Below are positions 17,683 to 25,898 of a stretch of 64,000 bases of DNA, piece after piece. Made by a program: the position numbers and the translations under genes. Position 1 is the first letter of the stretch. Every line of letters starts with the position of its first letter. The notes under the pieces were generated by a model. The model made no database searches. It was not told where the DNA came from and was given only the letters and a program-made list of their open reading frames with translations. Source of the stretch: Clostridium scatologenes (GTDB lineage Bacteria > Bacillota > Clostridia > Clostridiales > Clostridiaceae). The stretch lies in contig NZ_CP009933.1 of NCBI RefSeq assembly GCF_000968375.1, positions 2,976,001 through 3,040,000 of the forward strand. Direction: 5' to 3'.

Positions 17683-18010
17683 CCCTTCTAAAAATATTTA
17701 ATTCGAGAATATCCTCATCTCCAAAACTTAATAAGGTTCTTTCATCTTTTTGGTCAATTGAATATTCTATCTTGGTATCACCTCTTTCTATGGATTTAAT
17801 TTTTTTTTCATAGTCTATACTGTTATTGTGTAATCTATGTTGTATTATAGCTATTACTTTATCTTCTATAAATCCTTCTAATTCTTCTGGTAACTTTTTA
17901 ATATGGCAATAATTAAGTGTCTTTTGGGTAAATTTATTTACATATTGATTAATAATTTTATCCTTGGAATCATCAATTATTCCTAAAGTATTTTTTATAT
18001 TTTCTAACAT
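17672..18010 (-). CDS. head-tail adaptor, gp6/QLRG-type (XkdG-adjacent)
   Basis: 112 residues. ENIKNTLGIIDDSKDKIINQYVNKFTQKTLNYCHIKKLPEELEGFI is typical of phage gp6-like DNA packaging adaptors (phage_gp6/YqbG type). AAGGAG precedes the ATG. It follows the capsid gene by 36 bases, as expected for connector genes. Confidence 0.85.
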   Translation of the reverse strand: MLENIKNTLGIIDDSKDKIINQYVNKFTQKTLNYCHIKKLPEELEGFIEDKVIAIIQHRLHNNSIDYEKKIKSIERGDTKIEYSIDQKDERTLLSFGDEDILELNIFRRVDW

Positions 18011-18046
18011 AATTAATTCTCCTTAAACTAAGAAATGCTAAACTTT

Positions 18047-19066
18047 TTACTTCACTTTAGCAATATATATTTGATCAGCATAAGGGAATGATGGTAAACA
18101 AGTGGCAACTGCTTTTGTCCACCTAGCTACTGGATCTTTAGTACTATATATTTCAGCCACAATATTTCCAAAGGATTCTATTTTAGTATCACTCTTACCT
18201 CTTAGTTCTATTTCTTCTGCAGTGAGTCCATAAATAGTATCACCTAATTTCCCCTCTGGAAGTAATACAAATTTTCCATCTTCAAAGTACCTTTTTACTA
18301 CATACTTTCCATCATTACCTTGGGTTCTATATTGTGAATCATAGGTTGCTATTTCAGGTAAGTCCATAGATGATAATAATTGATTAAGCATATCTTTGGT
18401 TAATAATTTATCTGCATTAATTCCAAATACAGCCTTTCTTATTGCCATATTAGTTAAAAGCAAGTTTAATACTGACTTAGAAGTTACAGCTCTAGTAGGA
18501 GTACAGCCTACGTTTTGCACTACTTTATCTGTCCAATTATAAATATCCTCTAATATTTTTGCATCTGTACTAGTCCAATCGGTTGTACTTTGCTGTACTT
18601 TAGGTGTACCATAATCTATAGAAGTTTTAACCCCATTTTCATTTATGTTAAGTTTTCCAGTAGTTATAACCTCCATTCTCATAGCTTCAATTCTAGTTTT
18701 AACACTGTTTACCATGTTATCTACATCATTATAAATTTGGTTAATAGCTTGAGTTTCTTCTTGTGTGCTCCTTGGAAAATTTAATTGTATTATTAATTTT
18801 TCATCCATTTTAATTTTTCTTTTGATTAATGCTAATTCTTCTACGCTATAAGAAATTCCATCTCTTGAACCTATTTCAGTTTCAGTATCAAATCCATGTA
18901 TACTAGCACTTACAGGTAAGTTATTAGCTCCCTTTATCATTTTAAAATCTAATCCTTCTATTTTTGTTTCTGGAAATAATATATCTCCTAACATTGGTGT
19001 TTGCTCTCTGTTCTTTACATAATTTAAAATTGCTTGTGGTGAAAATAATTCTTCTACTCTAGTCAT
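18047..19066 (-). CDS. major capsid protein (family E type)
   Basis: 339 residues, normal for lambda gpE-like capsid proteins. Typical segments: FSPQAILNYVKNREQTPMLGDILFPETKI near the N-terminus, DNMVNSVKTRIEAMRMEVITTGKL in the middle, and FGNIVAEIYSTKDPVARWTKAVATCLPSFPYAD at the C-terminus. A complete capsid gene shows that this element makes heads and is not a headless tailocin. Confidence 0.92.
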   Translation of the reverse strand: MTRVEELFSPQAILNYVKNREQTPMLGDILFPETKIEGLDFKMIKGANNLPVSASIHGFDTETEIGSRDGISYSVEELALIKRKIKMDEKLIIQLNFPRSTQEETQAINQIYNDVDNMVNSVKTRIEAMRMEVITTGKLNINENGVKTSIDYGTPKVQQSTTDWTSTDAKILEDIYNWTDKVVQNVGCTPTRAVTSKSVLNLLLTNMAIRKAVFGINADKLLTKDMLNQLLSSMDLPEIATYDSQYRTQGNDGKYVVKRYFEDGKFVLLPEGKLGDTIYGLTAEEIELRGKSDTKIESFGNIVAEIYSTKDPVARWTKAVATCLPSFPYADQIYIAKVK

Positions 19067-19079
19067 TTATAATTCACTC

Positions 19080-19406
19080 CTATCTAAATTTTATTTCTTT
19101 TAATGCAGTTTTTGCTGTATCAGCAGGCTTAACAGGAAGTCTATCTTCTAATACATAACCTTCAACCATTAATGAGCCTGGTTGCGCTCCTTGTGTAACA
19201 TCTACGCTAGAAAATAATATTCCTGCAGCAGTACTATCATTAACTACTTTTCCATTTCCATCTAGTATACTACCTGCAAAGACTATTTTTCTTCCAAATT
19301 CATCAGATACTATACCCTCATCACTCACTGTAGTAGTAAAATTAACATACTTTTCACTAGCTAAGAACTCAATTTGATTATTAATGTTTATTGTTTTTAC
19401 ATACAT
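19080..19406 (-). CDS. head decoration/stabilisation protein
   Basis: 108 residues, beta-rich, directly upstream of the capsid gene. VNDSTAAGILFSSVDVTQGAQPGSLMVEGYVLEDRLP resembles the small head-decoration (gpD-like) proteins of clostridial phages. Position and pattern support the role. Confidence 0.75.
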   Translation of the reverse strand: MYVKTININNQIEFLASEKYVNFTTTVSDEGIVSDEFGRKIVFAGSILDGNGKVVNDSTAAGILFSSVDVTQGAQPGSLMVEGYVLEDRLPVKPADTAKTALKEIKFR

Positions 19407-19421
19407 ATCTTATACCTCCTT

Positions 19422-19976
19422 CTATTTCCACATATTTTTATATGAATTTTGGACTTTTTTATTTCTCTCTTTTGCTATTTTAACAGCTAAGGAACTTCCT
19501 CCTGGCGTACTTGTTCCATCTCCTGGTTTAGGTGTAACTATTTTATTTTCTGCAAATAAATAAGGATCAGATGTTTTTAAATTCTTTAACTGTTCATCCA
19601 ATCCTATAATAGATTCTCCCTCTAATTTAACTTTTTCAGTATCTATCAAAGCTTTTATTGCTTTGCTATTCTTAGCTCCTGACTTATTTAAAGCCTTTTC
19701 TAATGCATAATTAAATTGTATTTCACCTATTTTCTTTTCACTATCCTTTTTTAATTTTTCATAATCTTTTTCATACTTATCAAGCTTATTTTGAAACTCC
19801 TCAATAGTCTTATTAGCAATTTTAAGCTCATTTTCTATATCTGTTTTTAAACTATTATATTTTTCTCTAATTATATAGTTAGAACTATCAACCAAATCTA
19901 CATCTATATACTTACTTTTTATTTCTTCTGGTATTCCCGAATATGCTTTTCTAAGTATTTCATTTAACTTTGGCAT
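19422..19976 (-). CDS. scaffold protein (phage gp20-like)
   Basis: 184 residues, highly helical and charged, with a long coiled coil (residues about 35-90: LKTDIENELKIANKTIEEFQNKLDKYEKDYEKLKKDSEKK) and a basic C-terminus (AVKIAKERNKKVQNSYKNMWK). This is the usual form of scaffold proteins of the minor-structural gp20 family, which guide capsid assembly and are then removed. Placed between portal and capsid. Confidence 0.88.
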   Translation of the reverse strand: MPKLNEILRKAYSGIPEEIKSKYIDVDLVDSSNYIIREKYNSLKTDIENELKIANKTIEEFQNKLDKYEKDYEKLKKDSEKKIGEIQFNYALEKALNKSGAKNSKAIKALIDTEKVKLEGESIIGLDEQLKNLKTSDPYLFAENKIVTPKPGDGTSTPGGSSLAVKIAKERNKKVQNSYKNMWK

Positions 19977-20015
19977 TTATAATAACTCCTTTCTTAATTT
20001 TTTTAATAATAATTA

Positions 20016-21422
20016 CTATTTCATTATGTTGTCAATATAATTAGAATTATTATACTTCGAGTTTTTATATTGATCTAATAATCTTTGTTCCTCTTCTGTT
20101 ACATCGCTTACCCAAGGATGATGACCAATTATAGTTTTATCACTTACCATACCCTTTGAATTTTGACAATCTTGAATTGTTTCTGTTTCGTTAGTAATCA
20201 TATTTCTGTTAAAATTCACTTTTGCCTTAGTATAATCAAAATTTCCTTCTCTCTTTATTTTTAAATACTCTGATATAAACCAAAATATATCTTTAAATGC
20301 CTTCCTAAGTTTTCTTTCAAAGTTATTACATTTAAGATCTAAACCACTATATAAAAATTTAAGTGATACTCCTGAAGGATTAGCTCCAAATTTGTCTGTA
20401 TCCATATTTACACATTGCCCAAATTGATAAATATCTTTTTTAAGCCTATCTAAATGTTTCTCTGATGCATCAACATTTAAATTGGAATTAAGTGATTCTA
20501 CTCCTCCATCACCTTCAACCTTTATTGCCTTATAATATCTTAAATCTTGTATAAATTCTCCAACATCTTGTCCTGCATAATTTTTCAGCACATATATAAG
20601 AGATTGCAATTCAGCAATATTATTACTTATATCACTAGTATTTAAATCATAATCATCGATCAAATATTTGACAAATGTTAAATCACTAAGCTCTTTATTA
20701 TTATTCTTAACTACTATAAATGGAACTCTACCCCATCCATAATGATCTTCATCCTTTAAATAATGGCCTAATGGCTCTGTTGTTTCATTTGCTTCTACAT
20801 CAGGAATAAGTCTTCCATTATAATCTGTGTAATACATAACGGTTTTATCATCCCAATACTCTACTTTAAGCACATCTTTCTTATTTTTACCTTCATATAC
20901 AGTAACATAATAGTACCTAATCACTGACTGTAACTTAGAGTGATCTGTATCATCCCATATTGGAACTACTTGTTCACTTGGAATTAATTTAAATCTTAAT
21001 TTTTCACTATCATCAATATATACCTGCAGATACGAAATTCCTTTATTACTTGCTTCAATTCCAGATTCATTCAAAATATCATCAAAATCCTCATCCAATA
21101 TTTCATTCACTTTTTTTTGAAATTTATCATTCAAAGAAGTATATACAGGTGATTTACCTAAAAGATAACCAATCTTTTCATCTACTAAAAGTTTCATAAA
21201 TGCATGGCTTAGCTTATTATTTACTTTAGTATGATCTACAATTTTTTGCTTATTTACATAACAGTATATTTCTCTACAATTTATGTCATTTCTGTTTTCA
21301 TAATAAGCTTGACCAATTAACATATTTTTTCTTTTACTTGACTTATCAAATTCATCAATAAATTGCTTTATAATTTCTTCACGACTCATTGCTGATACTT
21401 TAGGCTTAAAGTCAAATAACAT
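20016..21422 (-). CDS. portal protein (SPP1 family)
   Basis: 468 residues from ATG 21422, with TAAGGAGG upstream; a longer in-frame extension has no site. KLSHAFMKLLVDEKIGYLLGKSP, VEYWDDKTVMYYTD, PFIVVKNN and the late SGVSLKFLYSGLDLKCNNFERK are characteristic of SPP1-type portals. Twelve copies form the DNA entry ring to which terminase docks. Confidence 0.95.
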   Translation of the reverse strand: MLFDFKPKVSAMSREEIIKQFIDEFDKSSKRKNMLIGQAYYENRNDINCREIYCYVNKQKIVDHTKVNNKLSHAFMKLLVDEKIGYLLGKSPVYTSLNDKFQKKVNEILDEDFDDILNESGIEASNKGISYLQVYIDDSEKLRFKLIPSEQVVPIWDDTDHSKLQSVIRYYYVTVYEGKNKKDVLKVEYWDDKTVMYYTDYNGRLIPDVEANETTEPLGHYLKDEDHYGWGRVPFIVVKNNNKELSDLTFVKYLIDDYDLNTSDISNNIAELQSLIYVLKNYAGQDVGEFIQDLRYYKAIKVEGDGGVESLNSNLNVDASEKHLDRLKKDIYQFGQCVNMDTDKFGANPSGVSLKFLYSGLDLKCNNFERKLRKAFKDIFWFISEYLKIKREGNFDYTKAKVNFNRNMITNETETIQDCQNSKGMVSDKTIIGHHPWVSDVTEEEQRLLDQYKNSKYNNSNYIDNIMK

Positions 21423-21435
21423 AGTCTCCACCTCC

Positions 21436-22698
21436 TTATTTAAATACTGATACACCACAATTTTTATATAAAATTGTATTAACAAAATACCTTATGGCAT
21501 CCATGGCATGATCCATTATTTTTACAGGTTTATCCTCTCCTCTTTCAATAGACTTTTCATCCCAAATATAAGAAAAAAATTCTTTAAAGGTATTTGTACA
21601 TTTATCATTAAACTGTATTATTAAATCATTTAGGGCACTTGAAACATTTCTTATTCCTTCTAGCACATTATTTTTAGCTTGTTTAACTTTAAACTTACCA
21701 TTTTTTCTTATAACTGCTATAAAAGAAGCTGCGCTTGGATCTATTACAACTGCTTTTATTCTTCTGTTTCCAACGAAATTAATTAAGTCATCATAATATT
21801 CATTATCAGTTTTTTGTTTTCCTTTATCTCTACCAGAATAATAGTATTCATCTATTAAATACCACTTATCTAAATATTTACCCCACAATAAAAATACAGT
21901 TGCATTTTGAGTACCATAATCACAACTGATATAAAACTCTTTATAATCTCTTATTATTGTTTGTACTTTGTGTTTAGATTCATTAAACATATCATAAATT
22001 AATCCCTGAGCCTGTACCCATAGACCTAAAATATATCGTTTAAAGAACACTCCACTAAACATGCGTCTAAATCTCTCTTTAACTTTCTCTGACAAACTTA
22101 AATTATCATCCATAGTAAAATGCATGTATAATATATTTTTTTCTTTAGCTTTATCTATAAACTCTATTTTAACAAAATGGTAAGGACTACTTGGATTACA
22201 ATTCATGAAAATTTTAGCACCATCTACTGAGCAGCGTCCTATCATCTGATCTACAAAATTTTGAGGAAATAATGCTACTTCATCAGCTAATGCTCCTGCA
22301 GCAGTTAATCCCTGAAGTCTATCTTGTGATTTTTCATTATTAGCATCATACATATAATAAGTATTACCACTTATAGTTATATAATTTTCTGATCTATTAT
22401 ACTCATATTTAATTCCCCAAGAATTTAGTATTTGCTGCATGGGACCTATTACATTCTTTTTAAGTGTTCCAATTGTTTTACCTGCAAGAATAAAGTTTTC
22501 ATTATTAAAATGTTTCAATGTCCACCTTACAAAACTGCATAACATGGCTATAGTTTTACCTGATCTAATAGCTCCATCAGCTATTACTATATCTTTATTG
22601 GCAAAAGGTGATCCTTTTTCCCAAAAGAATAATAGTTTCTTTTGTTTTATAGAAAACGGCCGAAATTTAAAGCCCTTATTCTGTTTCTTTTTCCTCAT
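21436..22698 (-). CDS. terminase large subunit (PBSX XtmB family)
   Basis: About 420 residues. Walker A is in ADGAIRSGKTIAML (near residue 45), Walker B in AGALADEVALFP, and the nuclease part has acidic residues in ISCDYGTQNA and KAVVIDPSAAS. The ATG at 22698, eight bases after AAGGA, is my preferred start. It packages DNA by a headful or pac-type mechanism. The gene overlaps terS. Confidence 0.95.
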   Translation of the reverse strand: MRKKKQNKGFKFRPFSIKQKKLLFFWEKGSPFANKDIVIADGAIRSGKTIAMLCSFVRWTLKHFNNENFILAGKTIGTLKKNVIGPMQQILNSWGIKYEYNRSENYITISGNTYYMYDANNEKSQDRLQGLTAAGALADEVALFPQNFVDQMIGRCSVDGAKIFMNCNPSSPYHFVKIEFIDKAKEKNILYMHFTMDDNLSLSEKVKERFRRMFSGVFFKRYILGLWVQAQGLIYDMFNESKHKVQTIIRDYKEFYISCDYGTQNATVFLLWGKYLDKWYLIDEYYYSGRDKGKQKTDNEYYDDLINFVGNRRIKAVVIDPSAASFIAVIRKNGKFKVKQAKNNVLEGIRNVSSALNDLIIQFNDKCTNTFKEFFSYIWDEKSIERGEDKPVKIMDHAMDAIRYFVNTILYKNCGVSVFK

Positions 22699-23455
22699 TA
22701 GCATCATCCTTAAATAAGCTTTTTATCTCACACTCACTCATTGTTGTGGCCTTTATAAATTCATTAATTCCTTCTTTATTGATATCGTTATTTCCACTAT
22801 TAACGTTATTAATATCAATCTTTAACTTTTCAATTCTAAGTTTTTGTTCTTCTGTAGCAAGATTACTCCTTAGCAATTCATCATATTGTTTGATCATACT
22901 TTCCAAAGTCTTCATAGCTTTTGATTGAGCTTGTAAAAATGCAGCTTGTTTATCCCATGCAAACTGCAGCTCATATTCTTCTTCTAATCCTTCTGATGTA
23001 TTTCTATTGAATTCTTTTTGCTTCTTAAGTACTTTAGTTAGATCTTCTTGATTTTTCACATTCATAATTTTTTGTGATCTTGCTATAGCTGTATACTGAA
23101 TTATTATATTTTCCCAAAGCATATCTAACGGATTTTTAACTATAATATCTTGCACTATATCTAATGTCTCCGGTGGAAATATCTTAGAAAAAAAACCGTG
23201 TTTTTCAGCATTTTTATTCCCCTTTGGTGCTCCTTTAGCATATTTATCATTTATAGTATTACATTTAATTTTCATTCTTTCTTTTTCTAATACTTCATTT
23301 AATTTGTTATCCCATCTATATCTGCTTTTCCAAGATCTTATAGTTCCATAAGGTATTTTTAATTTTTGAGCAATATCCAACAATTCCACCTTTCCATTGC
23401 CATTTATATACATTTGTTCTGCTCTTATACTGTTAGGGCTTCTTTGCTTTGGCAT
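22676..23455 (-). CDS. terminase small subunit (XtmA/YqaS-like)
   Basis: 259 residues. The N-terminal 50 residues form a helix-turn-helix (LDIAQKLKIPYGTIRSWKSRYRWDNKL), followed by the KGAPKGNKNAEKHGFFSKIFP block typical of PBSX-type small terminases, and a helical oligomerisation region. It binds the packaging site. It is the first virion-assembly gene after the late promoter, apart from a 59-residue protein. Confidence 0.93.
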   Translation of the reverse strand: MPKQRSPNSIRAEQMYINGNGKVELLDIAQKLKIPYGTIRSWKSRYRWDNKLNEVLEKERMKIKCNTINDKYAKGAPKGNKNAEKHGFFSKIFPPETLDIVQDIIVKNPLDMLWENIIIQYTAIARSQKIMNVKNQEDLTKVLKKQKEFNRNTSEGLEEEYELQFAWDKQAAFLQAQSKAMKTLESMIKQYDELLRSNLATEEQKLRIEKLKIDINNVNSGNNDINKEGINEFIKATTMSECEIKSLFKDDANEEKETE

Positions 23456-23496
23456 GTTATTTCACCTACTTCAACTTCTTATTTATCCATTTTGTA

Positions 23497-23676
23497 TTAT
23501 CTTTGCCTTATAGCTCCTCTATGTCTATAATAACTATCATGCTTCATTAAATCTAAAATATCATGAAAAGAAAGTTGTTCTTCTTTAATTTTATTTTTAC
23601 TTTTTTTAATATTTTTTTTATTTAATTTTTCTTGTATATCTGATCGCTGAGGGTTTACTATCTTTTTTACACTCAC
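23497..23676 (-). CDS. small basic phage protein, 59 aa
   Basis: Starts at GTG 23676, eight bases after AGGAGG. It is very basic (KKNIKKSKNKIKEE) and ends in RGAIRQR. It is the first gene of the late operon, ahead of terS. I know of no function. Confidence 0.6.
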   Translation of the reverse strand: MSVKKIVNPQRSDIQEKLNKKNIKKSKNKIKEEQLSFHDILDLMKHDSYYRHRGAIRQR

Positions 23677-23702
23677 TTCTCTCACCTCCTATAAATTAAA
23701 TA

Positions 23703-23728
23703 AGCACTAGTGAAATAACACTAGTGCT
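23703..23728 (-). promoter_or_regulatory. perfect 10-bp palindromic hairpin in the late-operon leader
   Basis: AGCACTAGTG, 6-nt loop, CACTAGTGCT. It lies between the putative late promoter and the first late gene. T-richness after it is poor on the minus strand, so it may be an mRNA 5' structure, operator or conditional terminator. Confidence 0.5.
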
Positions 23729-23812
23729 TTTTGTATATAACAAGAATAACTTATTATACTATTTAATAAATATCTACTACAGCAACCATATTTAAATTTT
23801 TTCTATGATACT

Positions 23813-23879
23813 ATTATAACACCGATTTTTTTAAATTTAATGCATACATAATGCGTATCTAATGCATATTTAATGCATA
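23813..23879 (-). promoter_or_regulatory. late promoter with four 11-bp-spaced activator repeats
   Basis: AATGCATA, AATGCGTA, AATGCATA and AATGCATA start at 23839, 23850, 23861 and 23872, exactly 11 bp apart, so they face the same side of the helix. On the minus strand the array is followed by an extended -10, TGTTATAAT (-10 at 23818-23813), and the -35 position shows no consensus. This is the layout of a promoter that needs an activator. The neighbouring 173-aa Xpf/RinA-like gene is the obvious candidate regulator (inference). Confidence 0.65.
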
Positions 23880-23892
23880 TTTTTAATATCTT

Positions 23893-24414
23893 TTATCTAT
23901 CCCATTCTTGTCCAATTGCTATGTTTGAAATTATCTTCTGTCTTGTTCTGGTAACAGTGGATTGATCTTTTCCTATTTTCATACCTATTTGCCAATCTTT
24001 TAATTGTTCCTTATATTTCATACTTAAAAAATCTAAAATTTGTCTATCTTCTATATAGTTTATATTATCTTCTATAGTTACATTATCAGCTTCTATATTT
24101 CTTAGCTCTTCCTCTAAATCCAACACTTCTTCTTCTTTTCTTGATTTTTCTCTTAATAACTTATCTGTGATTCTTATTAGTGCTTTTTCCGCATAACTTT
24201 CCTCACAACTAGAAGTTTGGACTCTCTCTTCATATGTCATACTTCTTGACTCTTCTGGTATTTCAATATCCACATTTTTTAGTTTATCCTCTATAGACTT
24301 TATTTGATTTTTCAGCAAACTTATTTTTCTATTAATACTGTTAACCTTTTTATCCTTGCCATAATAATTGTATAATTTGTTTTCTATATATTTAAAAGTG
24401 CTTTTATCTATCAT
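23893..24414 (-). CDS. late gene activator, Xpf/RinA-like sigma-type regulator
   Basis: 173 residues. The N-terminal half is a long coiled coil (INRKISLLKNQIKSIEDKLKNVDIE, then EEEVLDLEEELRNIEA), and the last 50 residues form a sigma-4-like helix-turn-helix (LSMKYKEQLKDWQIGMKIGKDQSTVTRTRQKIISNIA). This architecture fits RinA/ArpU/Xpf-type phage late transcription regulators. Its location between repressor and terminase is identical to xpf in PBSX. The four-repeat promoter at 23813-23879 begins right after its stop codon. Confidence 0.8.
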   Translation of the reverse strand: MIDKSTFKYIENKLYNYYGKDKKVNSINRKISLLKNQIKSIEDKLKNVDIEIPEESRSMTYEERVQTSSCEESYAEKALIRITDKLLREKSRKEEEVLDLEEELRNIEADNVTIEDNINYIEDRQILDFLSMKYKEQLKDWQIGMKIGKDQSTVTRTRQKIISNIAIGQEWDR

Positions 24415-24454
24415 GTCTTCCCCCTAAATTATAAATTCTTTCTTTTTAATTTTT

Positions 24455-24523
24455 TTAATTTAAAGCATATTTAATAATTTTAAGATTTTTTCCTTCTATA
24501 TCTTGTCTTATTTTATTAAGCAT
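24455..24523 (-). CDS. possible 22-aa phage peptide
   Basis: ATG 24523 preceded by GAGGTGATAAA, a good binding site, opens a 22-codon frame (MLNKIRQDIEGKNLKIIKYALN). It lies between the activator gene and the repressor operator region. Size alone prevents a firm call; Cro-like or leader functions are possible but unsupported. Confidence 0.35.
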   Translation of the reverse strand: MLNKIRQDIEGKNLKIIKYALN

Positions 24524-24610
24524 TTTATCACCTCATTTTTAATTATTATTGCTATTTACAAATATATATTACCACTTTAGCGAACTAATATCACAATTCA
24601 AAATTACCTA

Positions 24611-24731
24611 TTTACCGAACTTATCGTTTTAATAAACAGAACTTACGTTCTATTTCTTTGATTTTCGTAAATTTTTAGTTTACTTTACCGAACCTTATGT
24701 TACAATAAAAGTACGGTAAACAATACCGAAT
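24611..24731. promoter_or_regulatory. repressor operator region with repeated TTTACCGAAC boxes
   Basis: The 10-mer TTTACCGAAC occurs identically at 24611-24620 and 24684-24693; a reverse copy CGGTAAA is at 24714-24720 and a near copy ATACCGAAT follows at 24723. Between them TTTACT (24680-24685) and TACAAT (24702-24707) form a candidate promoter for the repressor. Repeated boxes flanking divergent promoters are the normal layout of CI-type operators. Confidence 0.6.
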
Positions 24732-24751
24732 AAAATATAAAGGTGATTTTT

Positions 24752-25165
24752 ATGACTTTAGGACAAAGGATAAGATCTATAAGAAAAAAACATAAATTAT
24801 CAATATTAGATTTGAAAAACATTACTGGTCTTTCAAAGTCTACAATAAGTGAAATCGAAAATGATAAAAGTAACCCAACTACTGATACTTTATCTAAAAT
24901 AGCAAAAGCTTTAAATGTAAGTATAGACGAATTTTTTAAGGAAGATTTAATTGAAGACCAAATAGATATCCCTAAAGAATACTCTGATAAATTTAAGGTT
25001 ACTAAAAGAGATAAAGATCAATATAAGGAATTTTTTAAAAAAGAAGCTCAAGGATTTTTTATGAATGATGAATTTGATGAAGAAGATAAAAAAGAAATAT
25101 TGGACATTATGAATGAAATTTTTTGGGAAGCTAAAGCGCTCAATAAAAGAAAACCTAAAAAATAG
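24752..25165 (+). CDS. phage repressor, XRE family (Xre/CI-like)
   Basis: About 137 residues from ATG 24752 (AAAGGTG upstream). Residues 1-60 form a classical XRE helix-turn-helix (LGQRIRSIRKKHKLSILDLKNITGLSKSTISEIENDKSNPTTDTL). The acidic C-terminus has no S24 protease signature, so inactivation probably depends on the adjacent ImmA-type protease. It is transcribed opposite to the late genes, as expected for the lysogeny repressor. Confidence 0.9.
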   Translation: MTLGQRIRSIRKKHKLSILDLKNITGLSKSTISEIENDKSNPTTDTLSKIAKALNVSIDEFFKEDLIEDQIDIPKEYSDKFKVTKRDKDQYKEFFKKEAQGFFMNDEFDEEDKKEILDIMNEIFWEAKALNKRKPKK

Positions 25166-25176
25166 GCAGGTGACTT

Positions 25177-25620
25177 ATGATGATAAATATACGCGTTAGG
25201 GTTAATCACTTAGTAAAAAAATATGGTACTAGAGATCCTGAAAAACTTGCTAAAGAATTAAGCATTATAATTAAAAAGGTGCCCTTTAAATCACAAAAAA
25301 CAAAAGGATTCTTTAAAAAACAATTTGGCAAAAAATTCATTGTAATAAACTCAAACCTTAGTGAGTTTTTACAAAAAATTGTTTTGGCTCATGAATTAGG
25401 CCATGCTACTTTGCATGTGAGTAAATCATCATATTACATCCATGAATTTACTTTATTTCCACGTGGTAAATATGAAAATGCTGCTAATAAATTTGCTGCA
25501 GAAATATTAATCAATGAAAATGATATTGACACGTATTCTCTTAAGACTATGTCTATAAATGAACTAAGTTGTTATTTTGGAGTTCCTGAAAGACTCATTA
25601 TGTATAAGTTTTTTGAATAA
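25177..25620 (+). CDS. ImmA/IrrE family metallopeptidase
   Basis: 147 residues with the zinc motif HELGHATLH (HEXXH) in LAHELGHATLH and a downstream NKFAAEILI segment providing the third ligand region. In ICEBs1 and related elements, ImmA cleaves the paired XRE repressor to trigger induction. The gene follows the repressor by 11 bases, forming a repressor-antirepressor pair. It is the last prophage gene on this side; 25621-25898 contains only the thiC-side terminator. Confidence 0.9.
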   Translation: MMINIRVRVNHLVKKYGTRDPEKLAKELSIIIKKVPFKSQKTKGFFKKQFGKKFIVINSNLSEFLQKIVLAHELGHATLHVSKSSYYIHEFTLFPRGKYENAANKFAAEILINENDIDTYSLKTMSINELSCYFGVPERLIMYKFFE

Positions 25621-25824
25621 ATATTAATTATAACAAAAAAATTTATTATAATACTTTTTAAGTACTAGTAACAAACTATTCATATAAGCAATACATTTTC
25701 AATTTTTATCTAATAATTTTTCTATATGATACAACATCTTATCATCTATCTACATACTCTTACGATATACAACTCTATAATAATTTTATTTTCATACTAT
25801 TTATTTCAATGCTCATTTATATAT

Positions 25825-25868
25825 AATTAAAATAAGCATTAGTATTTTACCAATGCTTATTTTAAAAT
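25825..25868 (-). terminator. terminator between thiC and the prophage edge
   Basis: AATAAGCATT ... AATGCTTATT forms a 10-bp stem with an A-rich 5' side and T-rich 3' side on both strands, so it can stop both thiC and the converging repressor operon. Confidence 0.6.
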
Positions 25869-25898
25869 TTATTTTATTGTACTTTTTAGTATCGCACA

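Noticed and set aside
25621..25898. Prophage attachment site next to thiC
   Set aside because: No second copy of a core sequence can be seen because the other prophage end lies outside the window; only a terminator hairpin is visible.
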